NCBI GenBank assembly: GCA_964458575.1
Contig: CAYWMD010000052.1
Location: 1 to 47,891 of the forward strand
DNA: 47,891 nt
Source: CAYWMD01 sp964458575
Lineage (GTDB): Bacteria; Verrucomicrobiota; Verrucomicrobiia; Limisphaerales; JADLHS01
Reading direction: 5' to 3'
Part shown: in pieces, positions 16,934 through 25,868 of the stretch
How the letters are laid out: every line of letters begins with the position of its first letter
Position numbering within the stretch: position 1 is the stretch's first letter
Notes under the pieces: model-generated
Seen by the model: the letters and a program-made list of their open reading frames with translations, nothing else
Told to the model about the DNA's origin: nothing
Databases searched by the model: none
Position numbers and translations under genes: made by a program

Positions 16934-17836
16934 TCAAGCGTTGGAACGTTGCAGGCTATGGCCGGGATTCCGCTTCGGCCCGGAGCGCTTTCGAAAGATG
17001 GTTGGCGAAACGCCGGTGTAGCGCCCAAAGACGGTGCTGAAATACTGTCCGGAACTGAAGCCGGTGGCCATGGCGATGTCCGTCACGGAAAAATTGGTTT
17101 CCCGGAGTTGCTCCTTGGCTTTGTCAATCCGCAGCCGTTGCAGGTAATCATTGGGCGTGAGACCGGTTTGCGTCTTGAACATGTCGAACATCCGGGCGCG
17201 GCTGAAACCCACATGCCGCACCAAGTCGGCCATGCTGACCTGCTCGTGCAGTCGCTGGCGGAGATAGGCGATGGCCGCCGCGACGAACTCCTTCGGCTCA
17301 GTGGGCGGCACCAGTATCTGGCGCATGGTCTCCACCAGCACGGCGCAGATAAGGCTGCGCAATGCGATCCCGGCCTCCGCCGGGTGCGGGTTGTTTGGGA
17401 AGTTTCCGGTTTCCTCCATCAATCGCCGCACCAGCCAGCGCAAGGCCGGGTTGAACGGGTGCACCCGCCGGCTCGCGCGCTCCAGCGCCGAACGCAGTCG
17501 CTTCGCGTCCGCCATCGTGAAGGTGTTGTTCTTCCACGCCGCCGCCGGCAGGGCGTTCAGCGCGATCCCGCAAATCGTCGAAGGCGAGCGCACATCGTGC
17601 AGCCCGTGGTGCATGCAGCCCGGCGGCACCACCAGAAAATGCCCGCCGTGCAGTTCCACCGAGCCCTGGCCAGAGAACTCGTACATGGTGGCGCCTTCAT
17701 CCAGATAAAGCATCTCGAAGCCGTCATGTGAATGCCAGGTGACCCGGCTGGCTTTGTGGCTTTGCACCCGGCTGACGTGGGTCAGCATCGGCAGGTTGAT
17801 GTGACTTCCCAGAATCGTTACCGACTTCTCTTTCAT
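16934..17836 (-). CDS. AraC-family transcriptional regulator with cupin sensor domain
   Basis: A 300-residue protein from the ATG at 17836. An upstream start at 17878 adds 14 residues without support. The N-terminal half is a cupin-like ligand-binding domain (TWHSHDGFEMLYLDEG, then HGGHFLVVPPGCMHHG) with several histidines. The C-terminal 100 residues form the double helix-turn-helix of AraC/XylS regulators (VSMADLVRHVGFSRARMFDM and TDIAMATGFSSGQYFSTVFG). Regulators of this class usually respond to sugars and activate neighbouring catabolic genes. It is divergent from the sulfatase gene, and the 445-base region between them contains GTCCAATGGAC. That makes it the best local candidate to bind the repeated motif, but this is an inference. 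Confidence 0.88.
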   Translation of the reverse strand: MKEKSVTILGSHINLPMLTHVSRVQSHKASRVTWHSHDGFEMLYLDEGATMYEFSGQGSVELHGGHFLVVPPGCMHHGLHDVRSPSTICGIALNALPAAAWKNNTFTMADAKRLRSALERASRRVHPFNPALRWLVRRLMEETGNFPNNPHPAEAGIALRSLICAVLVETMRQILVPPTEPKEFVAAAIAYLRQRLHEQVSMADLVRHVGFSRARMFDMFKTQTGLTPNDYLQRLRIDKAKEQLRETNFSVTDIAMATGFSSGQYFSTVFGRYTGVSPTIFRKRSGPKRNPGHSLQRSNA

Positions 17837-18017
17837 GCCCAAGAAACTGTGCGTTGCATCCAGACCGGTTCCCCCCAACGGGTCCCCGAAGACCGTGTGA
17901 GATTATGGCTAGTTCGGTGTCCTGTCCATCCCTGATTGTACGGTGAAACGGCTGTCATTTGGCCTGAATTGACGCTGTTTTTGCGGCCGGCTGGCACGAT
18001 GGGTCAGGTTCAAAATT

Positions 18018-18028
18018 GTCCAATGGAC
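18018..18028. promoter_or_regulatory. Copy 3 of the GTCCA-n-TGGAC palindromic motif
   Basis: GTCCAATGGAC is a perfect odd palindrome, followed by GATA and TCGAAAG. It lies 181 bases from the AraC-type start and 253 bases from the sulfatase start. It is placed as expected for an operator of the divergent pair. Confidence 0.55.
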
Positions 18029-18151
18029 GATATCGAAAGACGACGTGATGCGCTGCTTCTAAGGTCCTGAAAGCTGAAAAACGACTTAGCCTTCAGTGCA
18101 GAAACGACGTCGTCACCAGGCTGAGTGAACGATTTACGACTAGGTTCCCAA

Positions 18152-18190
18152 GGTGGGACAAGGCGGATTGTATGGCCGCCTTGTCCCACC
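18152..18190 (+). other. Perfect 15-bp hairpin in the sulfatase leader
   Basis: GGTGGGACAAGGCGG and CCGCCTTGTCCCACC pair without mismatch around the 9-base loop ATTGTATGG. CCTTTTCG follows, resembling a short U-tract. It lies 91 bases before the sulfatase ATG, so it could be an attenuator or leader terminator, or a terminator of an untranslated upstream transcript. Confidence 0.6.
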
Positions 18191-18281
18191 CCTTTTCGTA
18201 AAATTTGTCCGGCAGAAGTTGTGCGCAACGCCATTGCGGAAGCCGCGGACAAACGATAGTTTTTTGCTCGACGGTGCGCTG

Positions 18282-19745
18282 ATGGAGACCGATTCCAAGT
18301 CGCCCATTTCGGATTTGTGGTCGCGCGGCCTGATGGCCGCTGTGATTCTATGCCTGTTCGCCGCCCGGGTCGTCGCCGGTCCTCCCAATGTGGTGTTTAT
18401 TCTCGCGGACGATCTGGGCGCGAATGACCTGGCGTGTTACGGGTCGGACCTTCACGAGACGCCCCGCATTGACCGACTTGCCCGCGAAGGCGTCCGCTTC
18501 ACCCAGGCGTACGCCATGTCGGTATGTTCGCCGACCCGCGCCTCCCTGCTCACCGGGAAACACGCCGCCCGCCTGCACATCACCACCTGGCGCGAGGCGG
18601 CAGCAAGTCCGACGCAGGACAAACCTTTGCTTCCGGCCGCTGCGATCACGGATCTGCCGCACTCGGAGAAAACGGTTGCCGAGTTTCTCAAGGGCGCCGG
18701 CTACCTGACCTTCCACGTCGGCAAATGGCACGTCGGTGATGCCGGGCACTCGCCGGAGACGATGGGTTTCGACCTCAACCTCGGCGGCACGCATTGGGGC
18801 GCACCCACGACGTACTTTCATCCCTTCAGCGGCCCGAGCGGAAGCTCCGGCGAATTCCGCTACGTCCCCGGTCTCGGGCTCGGCAAACCGGGGGACTACC
18901 TGACGGACCGGCTGACCGACGAGGCACTGAAGCTGATTGACGAATCCGGCGATCGCCCGTTCTTTCTCAATCTCTGGCAGCATGCGCCGCACACCCCGAT
19001 CGAGGCCAAAGCGGAGGCGGTGAAACATTTCGAGCGCAAAATCAAGGCCGGGCGGCATCACCAAAACGCCACCTACGCCGCCATGATCCAGTCGCTGGAT
19101 GAAAACGTCGGTCGCATTCTGGATCGAATTCAGGAGCGCGGTTTGACGGATCGAACGCTGGTGATTTTTGCCTCGGACAATGGCGGCTATACCAACCCGT
19201 TCCGCGGCGGCAAGCCGCCCACCGACAACTGGCCGCTGCGTTCCGGCAAAGGTTCGCTCTACGAAGGCGGCATTCGCGTACCGCTGATCGTTCGCTTGCC
19301 AGGCGTCACGCCTGCCGGAACGACTTGCGATGTGCCGGTCACCTGCGCGGATTTTCTGCCCACAATCCTGGAAATCTGCGGCGAAAATCCGCAGCGCACC
19401 GGCAAGATTGACGGTCTCAGCCTTCTGCCGCTCCTGAAAAATCCCCGCGCCCCGTTTGCGCGCCGGGACCTGTTCTTCCACTACCCGCATTACTACTTCA
19501 ACACCACGCCAGTCAGCGCCGTCCGCAGCGGCGACTGGAAACTGCTCGAGTATTTCGAGGACGGCCACGTCGAGCTTTTCAATCTGCAGGACGACCCCGG
19601 GGAACAGACCGATCTGGCGGCCCGCCAACCAGAGCGTGCGGCCCAACTGCGCGAACGTCTGCATGCGTGGTGGAAGGAAACCGATGCCCAACTGCCGCAA
19701 AAGAATCCGGCCTTCCGCTCCGGCAAGTTCAATGGCGGTCGTTGA
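18282..19745 (+). CDS. Exported formylglycine-dependent sulfatase
   Basis: A 487-residue type I sulfatase. The ATG at 18282 precedes a signal peptide (LMAAVILCLFAARVVAG). Metal-binding aspartates occur in FILADDLG (D43, D44). The C82-SPTR motif is the site where a formylglycine-generating enzyme converts cysteine to the catalytic aldehyde. GKWHVG and FASDNGGYTNP are the further sulfatase signatures. Such enzymes remove sulfate esters from carbohydrates in the periplasm or outside the cell. No maturase is in this window. The PHP-domain gene follows 17 bases downstream and is likely cotranscribed. Regulation by the divergent AraC-type protein is plausible. Confidence 0.92.
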   Translation: METDSKSPISDLWSRGLMAAVILCLFAARVVAGPPNVVFILADDLGANDLACYGSDLHETPRIDRLAREGVRFTQAYAMSVCSPTRASLLTGKHAARLHITTWREAAASPTQDKPLLPAAAITDLPHSEKTVAEFLKGAGYLTFHVGKWHVGDAGHSPETMGFDLNLGGTHWGAPTTYFHPFSGPSGSSGEFRYVPGLGLGKPGDYLTDRLTDEALKLIDESGDRPFFLNLWQHAPHTPIEAKAEAVKHFERKIKAGRHHQNATYAAMIQSLDENVGRILDRIQERGLTDRTLVIFASDNGGYTNPFRGGKPPTDNWPLRSGKGSLYEGGIRVPLIVRLPGVTPAGTTCDVPVTCADFLPTILEICGENPQRTGKIDGLSLLPLLKNPRAPFARRDLFFHYPHYYFNTTPVSAVRSGDWKLLEYFEDGHVELFNLQDDPGEQTDLAARQPERAAQLRERLHAWWKETDAQLPQKNPAFRSGKFNGGR

Positions 19746-19762
19746 ATCCGCTTCATCGAAGC

Positions 19763-21100
19763 GTGGACCAAAAACCTGGAACCAAAAAACGGACCTTTCG
19801 CCGGATCGTATTGCGCGTGGGTGGCGGCGTGGTTCTGCTCCTCCTGCTGGCGCTGCTGTTCTGGTTTCGCGGCGCGCTTTACGACCGGTTCGTCCGTTTC
19901 CCGCGCGAGGAAGCGGCGTGGCAGGCTCTCCGCGCCCAGCGGCAGCCGGTGACGGACAATGCCGACTGGAGCGAATACCGCGGCATCCTGCACAATCACT
20001 CCCACCTCTCGCACGACAGCGAAGTTCCGTTCGAGGAAATTCTGCGCGTGCTCAAAGTCACCAACCTTGACTTCATCTGCCTGAGCGACCATCCCACCGC
20101 CGGCCGGGCGGACTTCAGTTCGCAGTGGCGTGGTGTCCATGACGGCAAGCTGTTCATCCCCGGTTTCGAGATGCGCGACGGGCTCATGCCGATCGGGGTG
20201 GCGTCCCACGTCATCCTCAGCAATCAGACCCCCACGGCGGCACTCGCGCGTGACGTCGTCGCGAATGGCGGCGTCCTGTTCTTCGCGCACCCCGAGAACC
20301 CGCGCGAGTGGGATTTGCCGGAACTGACCGGCATGGAAATTTACAACCTGCACACGGACTTCAAACGCCAGCCAGGCCTGCTCGCATTGTTGCCTGAGCT
20401 GTTGTTGAATCTGCGCCGCCATCCCGACCAGCTCTATCAGCGGATGTTTCAGCGGCCCGCCGAGTTCCTCCAGCGTTGGGACGAGCTGAACCGCACCCGC
20501 CACATCACGGGCGTGGCGGCGAACGACTGCCACCAAAACGTTGGCTTCCGGGGCTTCTGCACGACCAACGGCACGCTGCGCATCGAGGACACCAGCCCGA
20601 AGCGGCTCAAGGAATTCAAACTAAACTCGCTGACGCGACCGCTCGCCCGTCTCCTTTTCGGACCGCTCACACCGGGTCGAAAACTGTTTCACGTGCAACT
20701 CGATCCTTACGAACGGTCGGCGCGCTTAGTGAACATCCACCTGCTGGCGCATGAACTGAACGAATCCGCCGCGCTCGATGCCCTCCGCGCCGGCCGTGTG
20801 TTTGTCGGTTTCAACATGATCGCCGACAGTTCCGGCTTTCGCTGGCTCGCAACCGGCTCGACCAACCGGGTTGTGATGGGCGAAACGTTGGCTTTTTCTT
20901 CCGACACAAAGCTTCACGCCCGGTCGCCCCTGCCCTGCCGTTTTACCATCGTTAAAAATGGCCACGGCGCGTTTCAGCAGGAAGGTCGCACGTTGGATTG
21001 GTCGCCGCCGGGGCCGGGCAAATACCGCGTCGAGGCGGAACTGAAGGTGCGCGGCGAGTGGGTGCCCTGGGTTTACGTGAACCCGATTGAACTGCGTTGA
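19763..21100 (+). CDS. Membrane-anchored PHP-domain phosphoesterase-like protein
   Basis: About 445 residues from a GTG at 19763, 17 bases after the sulfatase stop. Earlier in-frame starts lie inside the sulfatase gene. A basic N-terminus (TKKRTFRRIVLR) precedes one transmembrane helix (VLLLLLALLFWF), suggesting an anchored protein with an external domain. The PHP metal motifs are HNHSHLSHDS (about 78-87), SDHP (108-111), FAHPENP and AANDCHQN. The PHP superfamily hydrolyses phosphoesters. A C-terminal beta-sandwich-like region (PCRFTIVKNG, GKYRVEAELKV) resembles the accessory domain of other exported PHP proteins. The substrate is unknown. It ends 10 bases from the convergent radical SAM gene. 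Confidence 0.72.
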   Translation: MDQKPGTKKRTFRRIVLRVGGGVVLLLLLALLFWFRGALYDRFVRFPREEAAWQALRAQRQPVTDNADWSEYRGILHNHSHLSHDSEVPFEEILRVLKVTNLDFICLSDHPTAGRADFSSQWRGVHDGKLFIPGFEMRDGLMPIGVASHVILSNQTPTAALARDVVANGGVLFFAHPENPREWDLPELTGMEIYNLHTDFKRQPGLLALLPELLLNLRRHPDQLYQRMFQRPAEFLQRWDELNRTRHITGVAANDCHQNVGFRGFCTTNGTLRIEDTSPKRLKEFKLNSLTRPLARLLFGPLTPGRKLFHVQLDPYERSARLVNIHLLAHELNESAALDALRAGRVFVGFNMIADSSGFRWLATGSTNRVVMGETLAFSSDTKLHARSPLPCRFTIVKNGHGAFQQEGRTLDWSPPGPGKYRVEAELKVRGEWVPWVYVNPIELR

Positions 21101-21110
21101 TACGGGTGGC

Positions 21111-22580
21111 TCACAGTGATTTGGCCACGCGCCGGAAGTGATAGCCGAGAATGGCGAGTTCAATCGCGTGCGGGAACTGGCGCGGTCGCTTGATCAATGT
21201 GCTCCAGAAGAACCGCCAATAGCTGACCCGTCCGCGATGCCAGACGCCCAACACCCAGAATGACTTCAGGAACGCGATCAGGTCCGCCCGCGACAGGCGC
21301 AGTTTGGGCCCGCGCGGCCGATGATTCTGGAGAAACATCCGGATGCGCTGGTAATAGTTCCGCGGCTCGTAAAGCTTCTTCATCAACTCACGATAGCCCG
21401 ACACCAGAAATTCCTTGTTCAAGCGGGGCTCGAAGTTCAAGACCGCGTCCGTGTTGTTGCCGCTCGCTTCGGACGCCAGCCGTCCCTCGCGCTTGAGCCG
21501 CTGCCAGAGCCGCGTCTGCGGCAGCGCGGTCAGCAAACCCACCATCGCCGTCGCCACACCGGAGCGTTGAATGAACTCGAACTGCCGCTTGAAGATGTCG
21601 TCCTCGTCGTTGTCGAACCCCACGATGAACCCGCCCATGACCTCCATCCCGGCGCGTTGCAGGGTTTGCACAGCGGCCACGAGATCACCTCGGTTCTGAC
21701 GTTTGCGACATTCCTCAAGCGACGCCGCGGACGGCGTTTCGATGCCCACGAACACCTTCTTGAATCCCGCCGCCACCATGAGCGCGCACAGTTCCGGGTC
21801 ATCCGCGAGATTGACCGATGCCTCCGTGAGGAAGCCCATGTGCGCGCGGGTTCGCTGCCGCCACTCGATGAGCGCCCGCAGCAGCGCCTTCGTCCGCCGC
21901 CGGTCGCCGATGAAATTGTCGTCCACGATGAACACCATGTCCTTCCACCCGCGCACGCGCAGCGATTCCAGCTCGGCGAGCAACTGCTCGGTGGTTTTCG
22001 TGCGCGGCACACGGCCGTTCATCACGATGATGTCGCAAAACTCGCAATCGAACGGGCAGCCGCGCGAAAATTGCACCGCCATGGTCACGTAGTTGCGCAG
22101 GTTGATGAGGTCCCAGCGCGGGATCGGCGCTTGCGTGAGCGCCGGCCAATGGGTCGCGCGATAAACCGGCTGCAATTGACCGGCGCGCAGGTCGGCAACC
22201 AGTTGCGGCATGAGTTCCTCCGCCTCGCCCAGGACGAAATGCTTGATCTGCGGAAAGGTCTCGTGGCCGGTCGTGAACAGCGGCCCGCCGGCGATGACGG
22301 TTTTCCCAAGCCGGTCGCACTGTTTGACAATCTCCGCCACCGACTCGCGGTGAACGATCATCGCGCCGATCATCACGTAATCGGCCCGGCGCAAATCCTC
22401 GTCACGCAACCGCTCCACGTTCAGGTCCACGAGCTTGAGCGCCCAGTCGCGCGGGAGCATGGCGGCGACGGTGAGCAATCCCAGCGGTGGAATGGACGCT
22501 TTCTTGGCAACGAACCGCAACGCATGTTTAAAACTCCAAAACGTGTCCGGCGTCCGCGGACTGATCAAAAGAATGTTCAT
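21111..22580 (-). CDS. B12-binding-domain radical SAM enzyme
   Basis: 489 residues from the ATG at 22580 (MNILLISPRTPDTFWSF). An upstream TTG-type start at 22628 is less likely. Residues 1-140 form a cobalamin-binding Rossmann-like domain (PPLGLLTVAAMLP, VIAGGPLFTTG). The radical SAM core has C175-x3-C179-x2-C182 in RGCPFDCEFC, which holds the 4Fe-4S cluster, followed by VFIVDDNF and FVGIETPS. The last 140 residues look like the DUF4070 tail found in this class. Such enzymes methylate or rearrange unactivated carbons of lipids, hopanoids or antibiotics. The specific substrate cannot be assigned. It is cytoplasmic and lies alone, with a palindromic motif 108 bases upstream. Confidence 0.88.
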   Translation of the reverse strand: MNILLISPRTPDTFWSFKHALRFVAKKASIPPLGLLTVAAMLPRDWALKLVDLNVERLRDEDLRRADYVMIGAMIVHRESVAEIVKQCDRLGKTVIAGGPLFTTGHETFPQIKHFVLGEAEELMPQLVADLRAGQLQPVYRATHWPALTQAPIPRWDLINLRNYVTMAVQFSRGCPFDCEFCDIIVMNGRVPRTKTTEQLLAELESLRVRGWKDMVFIVDDNFIGDRRRTKALLRALIEWRQRTRAHMGFLTEASVNLADDPELCALMVAAGFKKVFVGIETPSAASLEECRKRQNRGDLVAAVQTLQRAGMEVMGGFIVGFDNDEDDIFKRQFEFIQRSGVATAMVGLLTALPQTRLWQRLKREGRLASEASGNNTDAVLNFEPRLNKEFLVSGYRELMKKLYEPRNYYQRIRMFLQNHRPRGPKLRLSRADLIAFLKSFWVLGVWHRGRVSYWRFFWSTLIKRPRQFPHAIELAILGYHFRRVAKSL

Positions 22581-22688
22581 TTCAAAAGCAGCCGATTGGG
22601 TGGCCAAGGTTTGCCAGCACACCAGCATCCATGCCGTCCCGAATCAAGGTAGAGCCTATCAGCCATCGCGCAACATGCTTCTGCTTCC

Positions 22689-22699
22689 GTCCAGTGGAC
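22689..22699. promoter_or_regulatory. Copy 4 of the GTCCA-n-TGGAC palindromic motif
   Basis: GTCCAGTGGAC is a perfect palindrome followed by GATG and TTGAACA on the plus strand. It lies 108 bases upstream of the radical SAM start. Its extension points away from that gene, unlike copies 2, 3 and 5, which point towards the plus-strand gene they precede. Copy 1 also points away. Confidence 0.5.
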
Positions 22700-22751
22700 G
22701 ATGTTGAACAGCTTCGCGTTGTTGGGTTGGTCGTCACCGCTTCACCCGAGA

Positions 22752-24152
22752 TTATGGCAGAAGCGCCATGGACATCGTGCGCATCAATTCGTCGAAATAG
22801 TCCGGCACGTTGGGGCCGAAGAAAGACATCTGCCGCGGCTCGTAGCCGTTCAAGTGATAGTAGCGCGGCGCGATGACATAGCCCACGTAGTCACCGTTGA
22901 AGCTCGTGATGGTGGCGGTGGCGCCGCGGGTTTTTAGAAACGCCTTGATGTCCAGCGCCAGTTCGCCGCTGAAATCGCACGGCGTGGAAAGCCAAAGCGT
23001 ATCGTTGATGCGAAACACCTGGAGTAAACTGTGGCGGCGGGCCGGGAGAAGTTCTTTTGCCAGCCACGGACGCAAACGCAGGTCGTCACTGACGCGCACA
23101 TTGAGCGGTGGCATGGCCACGGCGAGGCCCAGCGCCCCGAACGTCACGCGGTTCGTCAGCGGCGTGGCCGTGAAATGTTCGAGAAACATTTGCGCGAGCG
23201 ATTGCCCCACTTTTTCCGCACTGGCGAAACTTTTTCCCTCGATCACCGGACCGTGGCTGCCGACGCCGCCGGCGAAGAACAAGGCCGTGCCGCCGGTGGC
23301 TTTTTCCACCGTTCGCTGCCAGCAACCCGGGTAATCGCCGCTGAATTCCAACTGGTCGCCGGGCAGGCAGGTGGCGTGCGCGCCGTAAACGCCGAGCACG
23401 GCCGTCGCGCCGGCATCCTGCCGAAACACGGCGTAGTTGAATTCCGGGTCCACCCGCCCCAGCGCACCCACGAGCCGGTTGCGGATGAACTGCGGCGCGG
23501 CGAACCGGCCATGGCCGAACTGCGCGGGACGAAGGTCGCGCAACGCGCCCTGCACCGCTTCGACGATGCGGTCGGCGAACCAGACGCGCGCGCCGGGTTG
23601 AAAACCGCCGGCCACCATCTCCGCGAACCGGCCCTCGCCCCAGCCGCCGAGGCTGGAATGGGTGTGCGTGGCGCTCAGATAGATTTGCTCCCGGCTCAGG
23701 CCGGATTCCTTTGCGAGCCGTTCCGCGACCAAATCCGTCACCTCCGGCGGGATGATCAACGCATCCGCGCCCACCATCACGCCGACCCGATCGTTGACGC
23801 GCAACGCCACGGCTTTGACGAACAGGTCGTCGTGGACCTTGGCCGCCGGTTTGCCGTGGCGGTTGCCGTAGCCGGCCAGCGGGAGCGCGCGGAACTTTCC
23901 GTGGGCGGGATCATCCGTGGGCGCGTTGATCGTGGGCGTGAGCAATGCCCGGCCGAATCCCGCCGCCAGTTCGCCGCTTACCAACCGGTTCGTTTGTTCG
24001 GACGCACGCAAACGGGTCATGGTCCCGGCATAATACGGTTCGCGGAAATACGGCCGATGGTCCACGCGATCGAGGCAGGCGATGCCGGCGAGGATGAGAA
24101 CCATGGCCAACCCGGCCAATGCCCGGACACTGCGGCGCAACCATTTTTTCAC
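22752..24152 (-). CDS. Membrane-anchored neutral/alkaline ceramidase-family protein (2)
   Basis: About 466 residues from a GTG at 24152. Longer starts run into the palindromic element at 24198. The N-terminus (VKKWLRRSVRALAGLAMVLI) is an uncleaved anchor or signal peptide. The ceramidase-family signature SATHTHSSLGGWGEG is present, as are GVYGAHATCLPG and a divergent nucleophile region, AGGVGSHGP. A second in-family histidine segment is not as clear as in the protein at 10830. The last 25 residues (LNGYEPRQMSFFGP on) match the usual end of the catalytic domain. The family hydrolyses N-acyl bonds of sphingolipids. Bacterial homologues without the C-terminal domain probably act on other amides or esters. 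Confidence 0.75.
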   Translation of the reverse strand: MKKWLRRSVRALAGLAMVLILAGIACLDRVDHRPYFREPYYAGTMTRLRASEQTNRLVSGELAAGFGRALLTPTINAPTDDPAHGKFRALPLAGYGNRHGKPAAKVHDDLFVKAVALRVNDRVGVMVGADALIIPPEVTDLVAERLAKESGLSREQIYLSATHTHSSLGGWGEGRFAEMVAGGFQPGARVWFADRIVEAVQGALRDLRPAQFGHGRFAAPQFIRNRLVGALGRVDPEFNYAVFRQDAGATAVLGVYGAHATCLPGDQLEFSGDYPGCWQRTVEKATGGTALFFAGGVGSHGPVIEGKSFASAEKVGQSLAQMFLEHFTATPLTNRVTFGALGLAVAMPPLNVRVSDDLRLRPWLAKELLPARRHSLLQVFRINDTLWLSTPCDFSGELALDIKAFLKTRGATATITSFNGDYVGYVIAPRYYHLNGYEPRQMSFFGPNVPDYFDELMRTMSMALLP

Positions 24153-24188
24153 GGGGCGAAGCTTACGGGAATCCGGACTGAATTCAAA

Positions 24189-24357
24189 GTCGTAGCCGGC
24201 GCAACTTGACCCTGCCACCGGCGCGCGGCCCTCCGGGCCGCAGCGGGTCGGAAGAAAGACTGCGCGCTCGAACGATTTCCAACCTGCGCGCGTGCTGCGG
24301 CCCGGAGTGCCGCGCGCCGTCTTGGTGGTGTTGGCAAGTTGCGCCCAAGCCGTAGCC
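24189..24357. mobile_element. Large palindromic MITE-like element (element B) with 9-bp flanking repeats
   Basis: The core runs from 24198 to about 24348. The ends are GGCGCAACTTG and CAAGTTGCGCC (11/11). The inner arms 24220-24244 and 24294-24318 pair at 24 of 25 bases. The flanks GTCGTAGCC (24189-24197) and GCCGTAGCC (24349-24357) differ by one base and look like a target-site duplication. The outer 22 bases resemble the ends of element A at 10740, so both belong to one family. It fills the intergenic region between two divergent genes and provides spurious upstream start codons for both. Confidence 0.7.
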
Positions 24358-24408
24358 AGTTCTTTGTTTCGACTTGCCTTGGTTCGGCCGGCGGATTTTC
24401 ATCGGGCG

Positions 24409-25794
24409 GTGACGCTTCGTTTGCCCAATGTCCCGTGCGCGCTTCTCCTGTTACCGCTTATGACCAGTGGCTCGACCGTTCCCAAAACCGATTTCGGCGA
24501 AGAACGCCAGATCACCCACGGCCCGGGTGGCCGTATCATTTCGAACACCGCCGTGTGGTCGCCCGACGGCCAATGGATCGCCTATGACACACGTTCGGAT
24601 CTGGACGGCACCACCTTCGATGGCCGGACGATTGAGATCGTGAACGTCTCAACGGGGGAAGTCCGTTCGCTTTATCGCTCGGATCACGGCGCCAACTGCG
24701 GCGTCGTGCTCTTCCACCCTCGGGAACCGAAGGTGATTTTCATTCTCGGCCCGGAAAATCCCGCGCCGGACTGGCAGTACGGCCCGTTTCACCGCCAGGG
24801 CGTCATCGTTACCGCGAATCAGCCGGGCAAGAAACAGAACCTGGATGCGCGCGACATTGTGCCGGCCTTCACGCCGGGCGCCTTGCGCGGCGGGTCGCAC
24901 GTGCACGTCTGGGACGCCGCCGGTCAATGGGTCAGCTTCACCTATGAGGACCACGTGCTGGCGCAGTTCAAGACGGCAACGCCCACCAACGACATCAACC
25001 AGCGCAACATCGGCGTGAGCATGCCAGGCAAGCGGGTTCACGTGCGGCACGCCCACCCGCGCAACCACGACGGCGATTATTTCACGGTGCTCGTGACGCG
25101 CACGGTGGCGAATCCGTGCCCGGGTTCGGACGAAATCAGCCGGGCATGTGAGGAAGGTTGGATTGGCACAAACGGTTACGTCCGCGACGATGGTTCAAGG
25201 CAAAGGCACGCGCTGGCGTTTCAAGGACAGGTCGTCACGCACAAGGGGGAAACGATCGCTGAAGTTTTCATTGCCGATCTGCCCGAAGATTTGACTCGGC
25301 CCGGGGACGGCCCCTTGTGCGGGACGGAAACGCGCGCGCCGTCCCCACCCGCGGGCACCAGCCAACGGCGGCTGACCTTCACGGCGGACCGAAAATTCCC
25401 CGGCATCCAGGGTGTGCGCCATTGGCTGCGTTGTTCCCCGGACGGCACGCGCATCGCCTTCCTGATGAAAGACGACGCCGGCGTTGCGCAACTTTGGACC
25501 GTTTCCCCAAACGGCGGACCGCCAAAGCAAATCACCCGCAATCCCTGGCCGGTGGCCTCCGCGTTCACGTGGAGTCCGGACGGCCGCTGGATCGCACACG
25601 CGATGGACAACAGTGTTTGCGTGACAGACATGGTTTCGGGCCGGACGCGGCGGCTGACCGCGCGCACCGACGACGCACCGCGCCCCGAGGCATGCGTGTT
25701 TTCGCCGGACGGACGGAAGATCGCCTTGGTTCGAACCTTGACAATCCACGGCAGGCCAACCAACCAGATCTGCGTGGTGAGTTTGTCCGAATGA
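24409..25794 (+). CDS. YidR-like (DUF3748) beta-propeller protein
   Basis: About 461 residues from a GTG at 24409; the start is uncertain, and the next in-frame ATG encodes MTSGSTVPKTDFG. The body is a TolB-like beta-propeller with SPDGQWIAYDTR, SPDGTRIAFLMKD, SPDGRWIAHAM and SPDGRKIALVRT blades. IEIVNVSTGEVRSLYRSDHG and VIFILGPENP match my recollection of the DUF3748 family that includes E. coli YidR, a protein of unknown function. The short hydrophobic N-terminus (CALLLLPLMTSGS) may be an export signal. It is divergent from the ceramidase-family gene across element B and is followed after 180 bases by the DapA-family gene. Confidence 0.75.
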   Translation: MTLRLPNVPCALLLLPLMTSGSTVPKTDFGEERQITHGPGGRIISNTAVWSPDGQWIAYDTRSDLDGTTFDGRTIEIVNVSTGEVRSLYRSDHGANCGVVLFHPREPKVIFILGPENPAPDWQYGPFHRQGVIVTANQPGKKQNLDARDIVPAFTPGALRGGSHVHVWDAAGQWVSFTYEDHVLAQFKTATPTNDINQRNIGVSMPGKRVHVRHAHPRNHDGDYFTVLVTRTVANPCPGSDEISRACEEGWIGTNGYVRDDGSRQRHALAFQGQVVTHKGETIAEVFIADLPEDLTRPGDGPLCGTETRAPSPPAGTSQRRLTFTADRKFPGIQGVRHWLRCSPDGTRIAFLMKDDAGVAQLWTVSPNGGPPKQITRNPWPVASAFTWSPDGRWIAHAMDNSVCVTDMVSGRTRRLTARTDDAPRPEACVFSPDGRKIALVRTLTIHGRPTNQICVVSLSE

Positions 25795-25868
25795 TTTCCG
25801 GTTAGCGCGCTGCTTAAGGGCTGCGGTCCGTACAGGACAGGATGGCCTTGCCAACCACATCCATTTTC

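Larger units (their letters stand above)
17837..18281. promoter_or_regulatory. Long divergent regulatory region between the AraC regulator and sulfatase genes
   Basis: 445 bases with no convincing gene. It holds copy 3 of the palindromic motif (18018-18028) and a perfect 15-bp hairpin (18152-18190) in what would be the sulfatase leader. A TTGACG near 17968 could be a -35 box, but no good -10 box follows. Confidence 0.5.

Noticed and set aside
24292..24408. Extended N-terminus of the YidR-like protein starting at 24292
   Set aside because: The codons lie in the palindromic element B and its flank, and the encoded segment has no similarity to the family.
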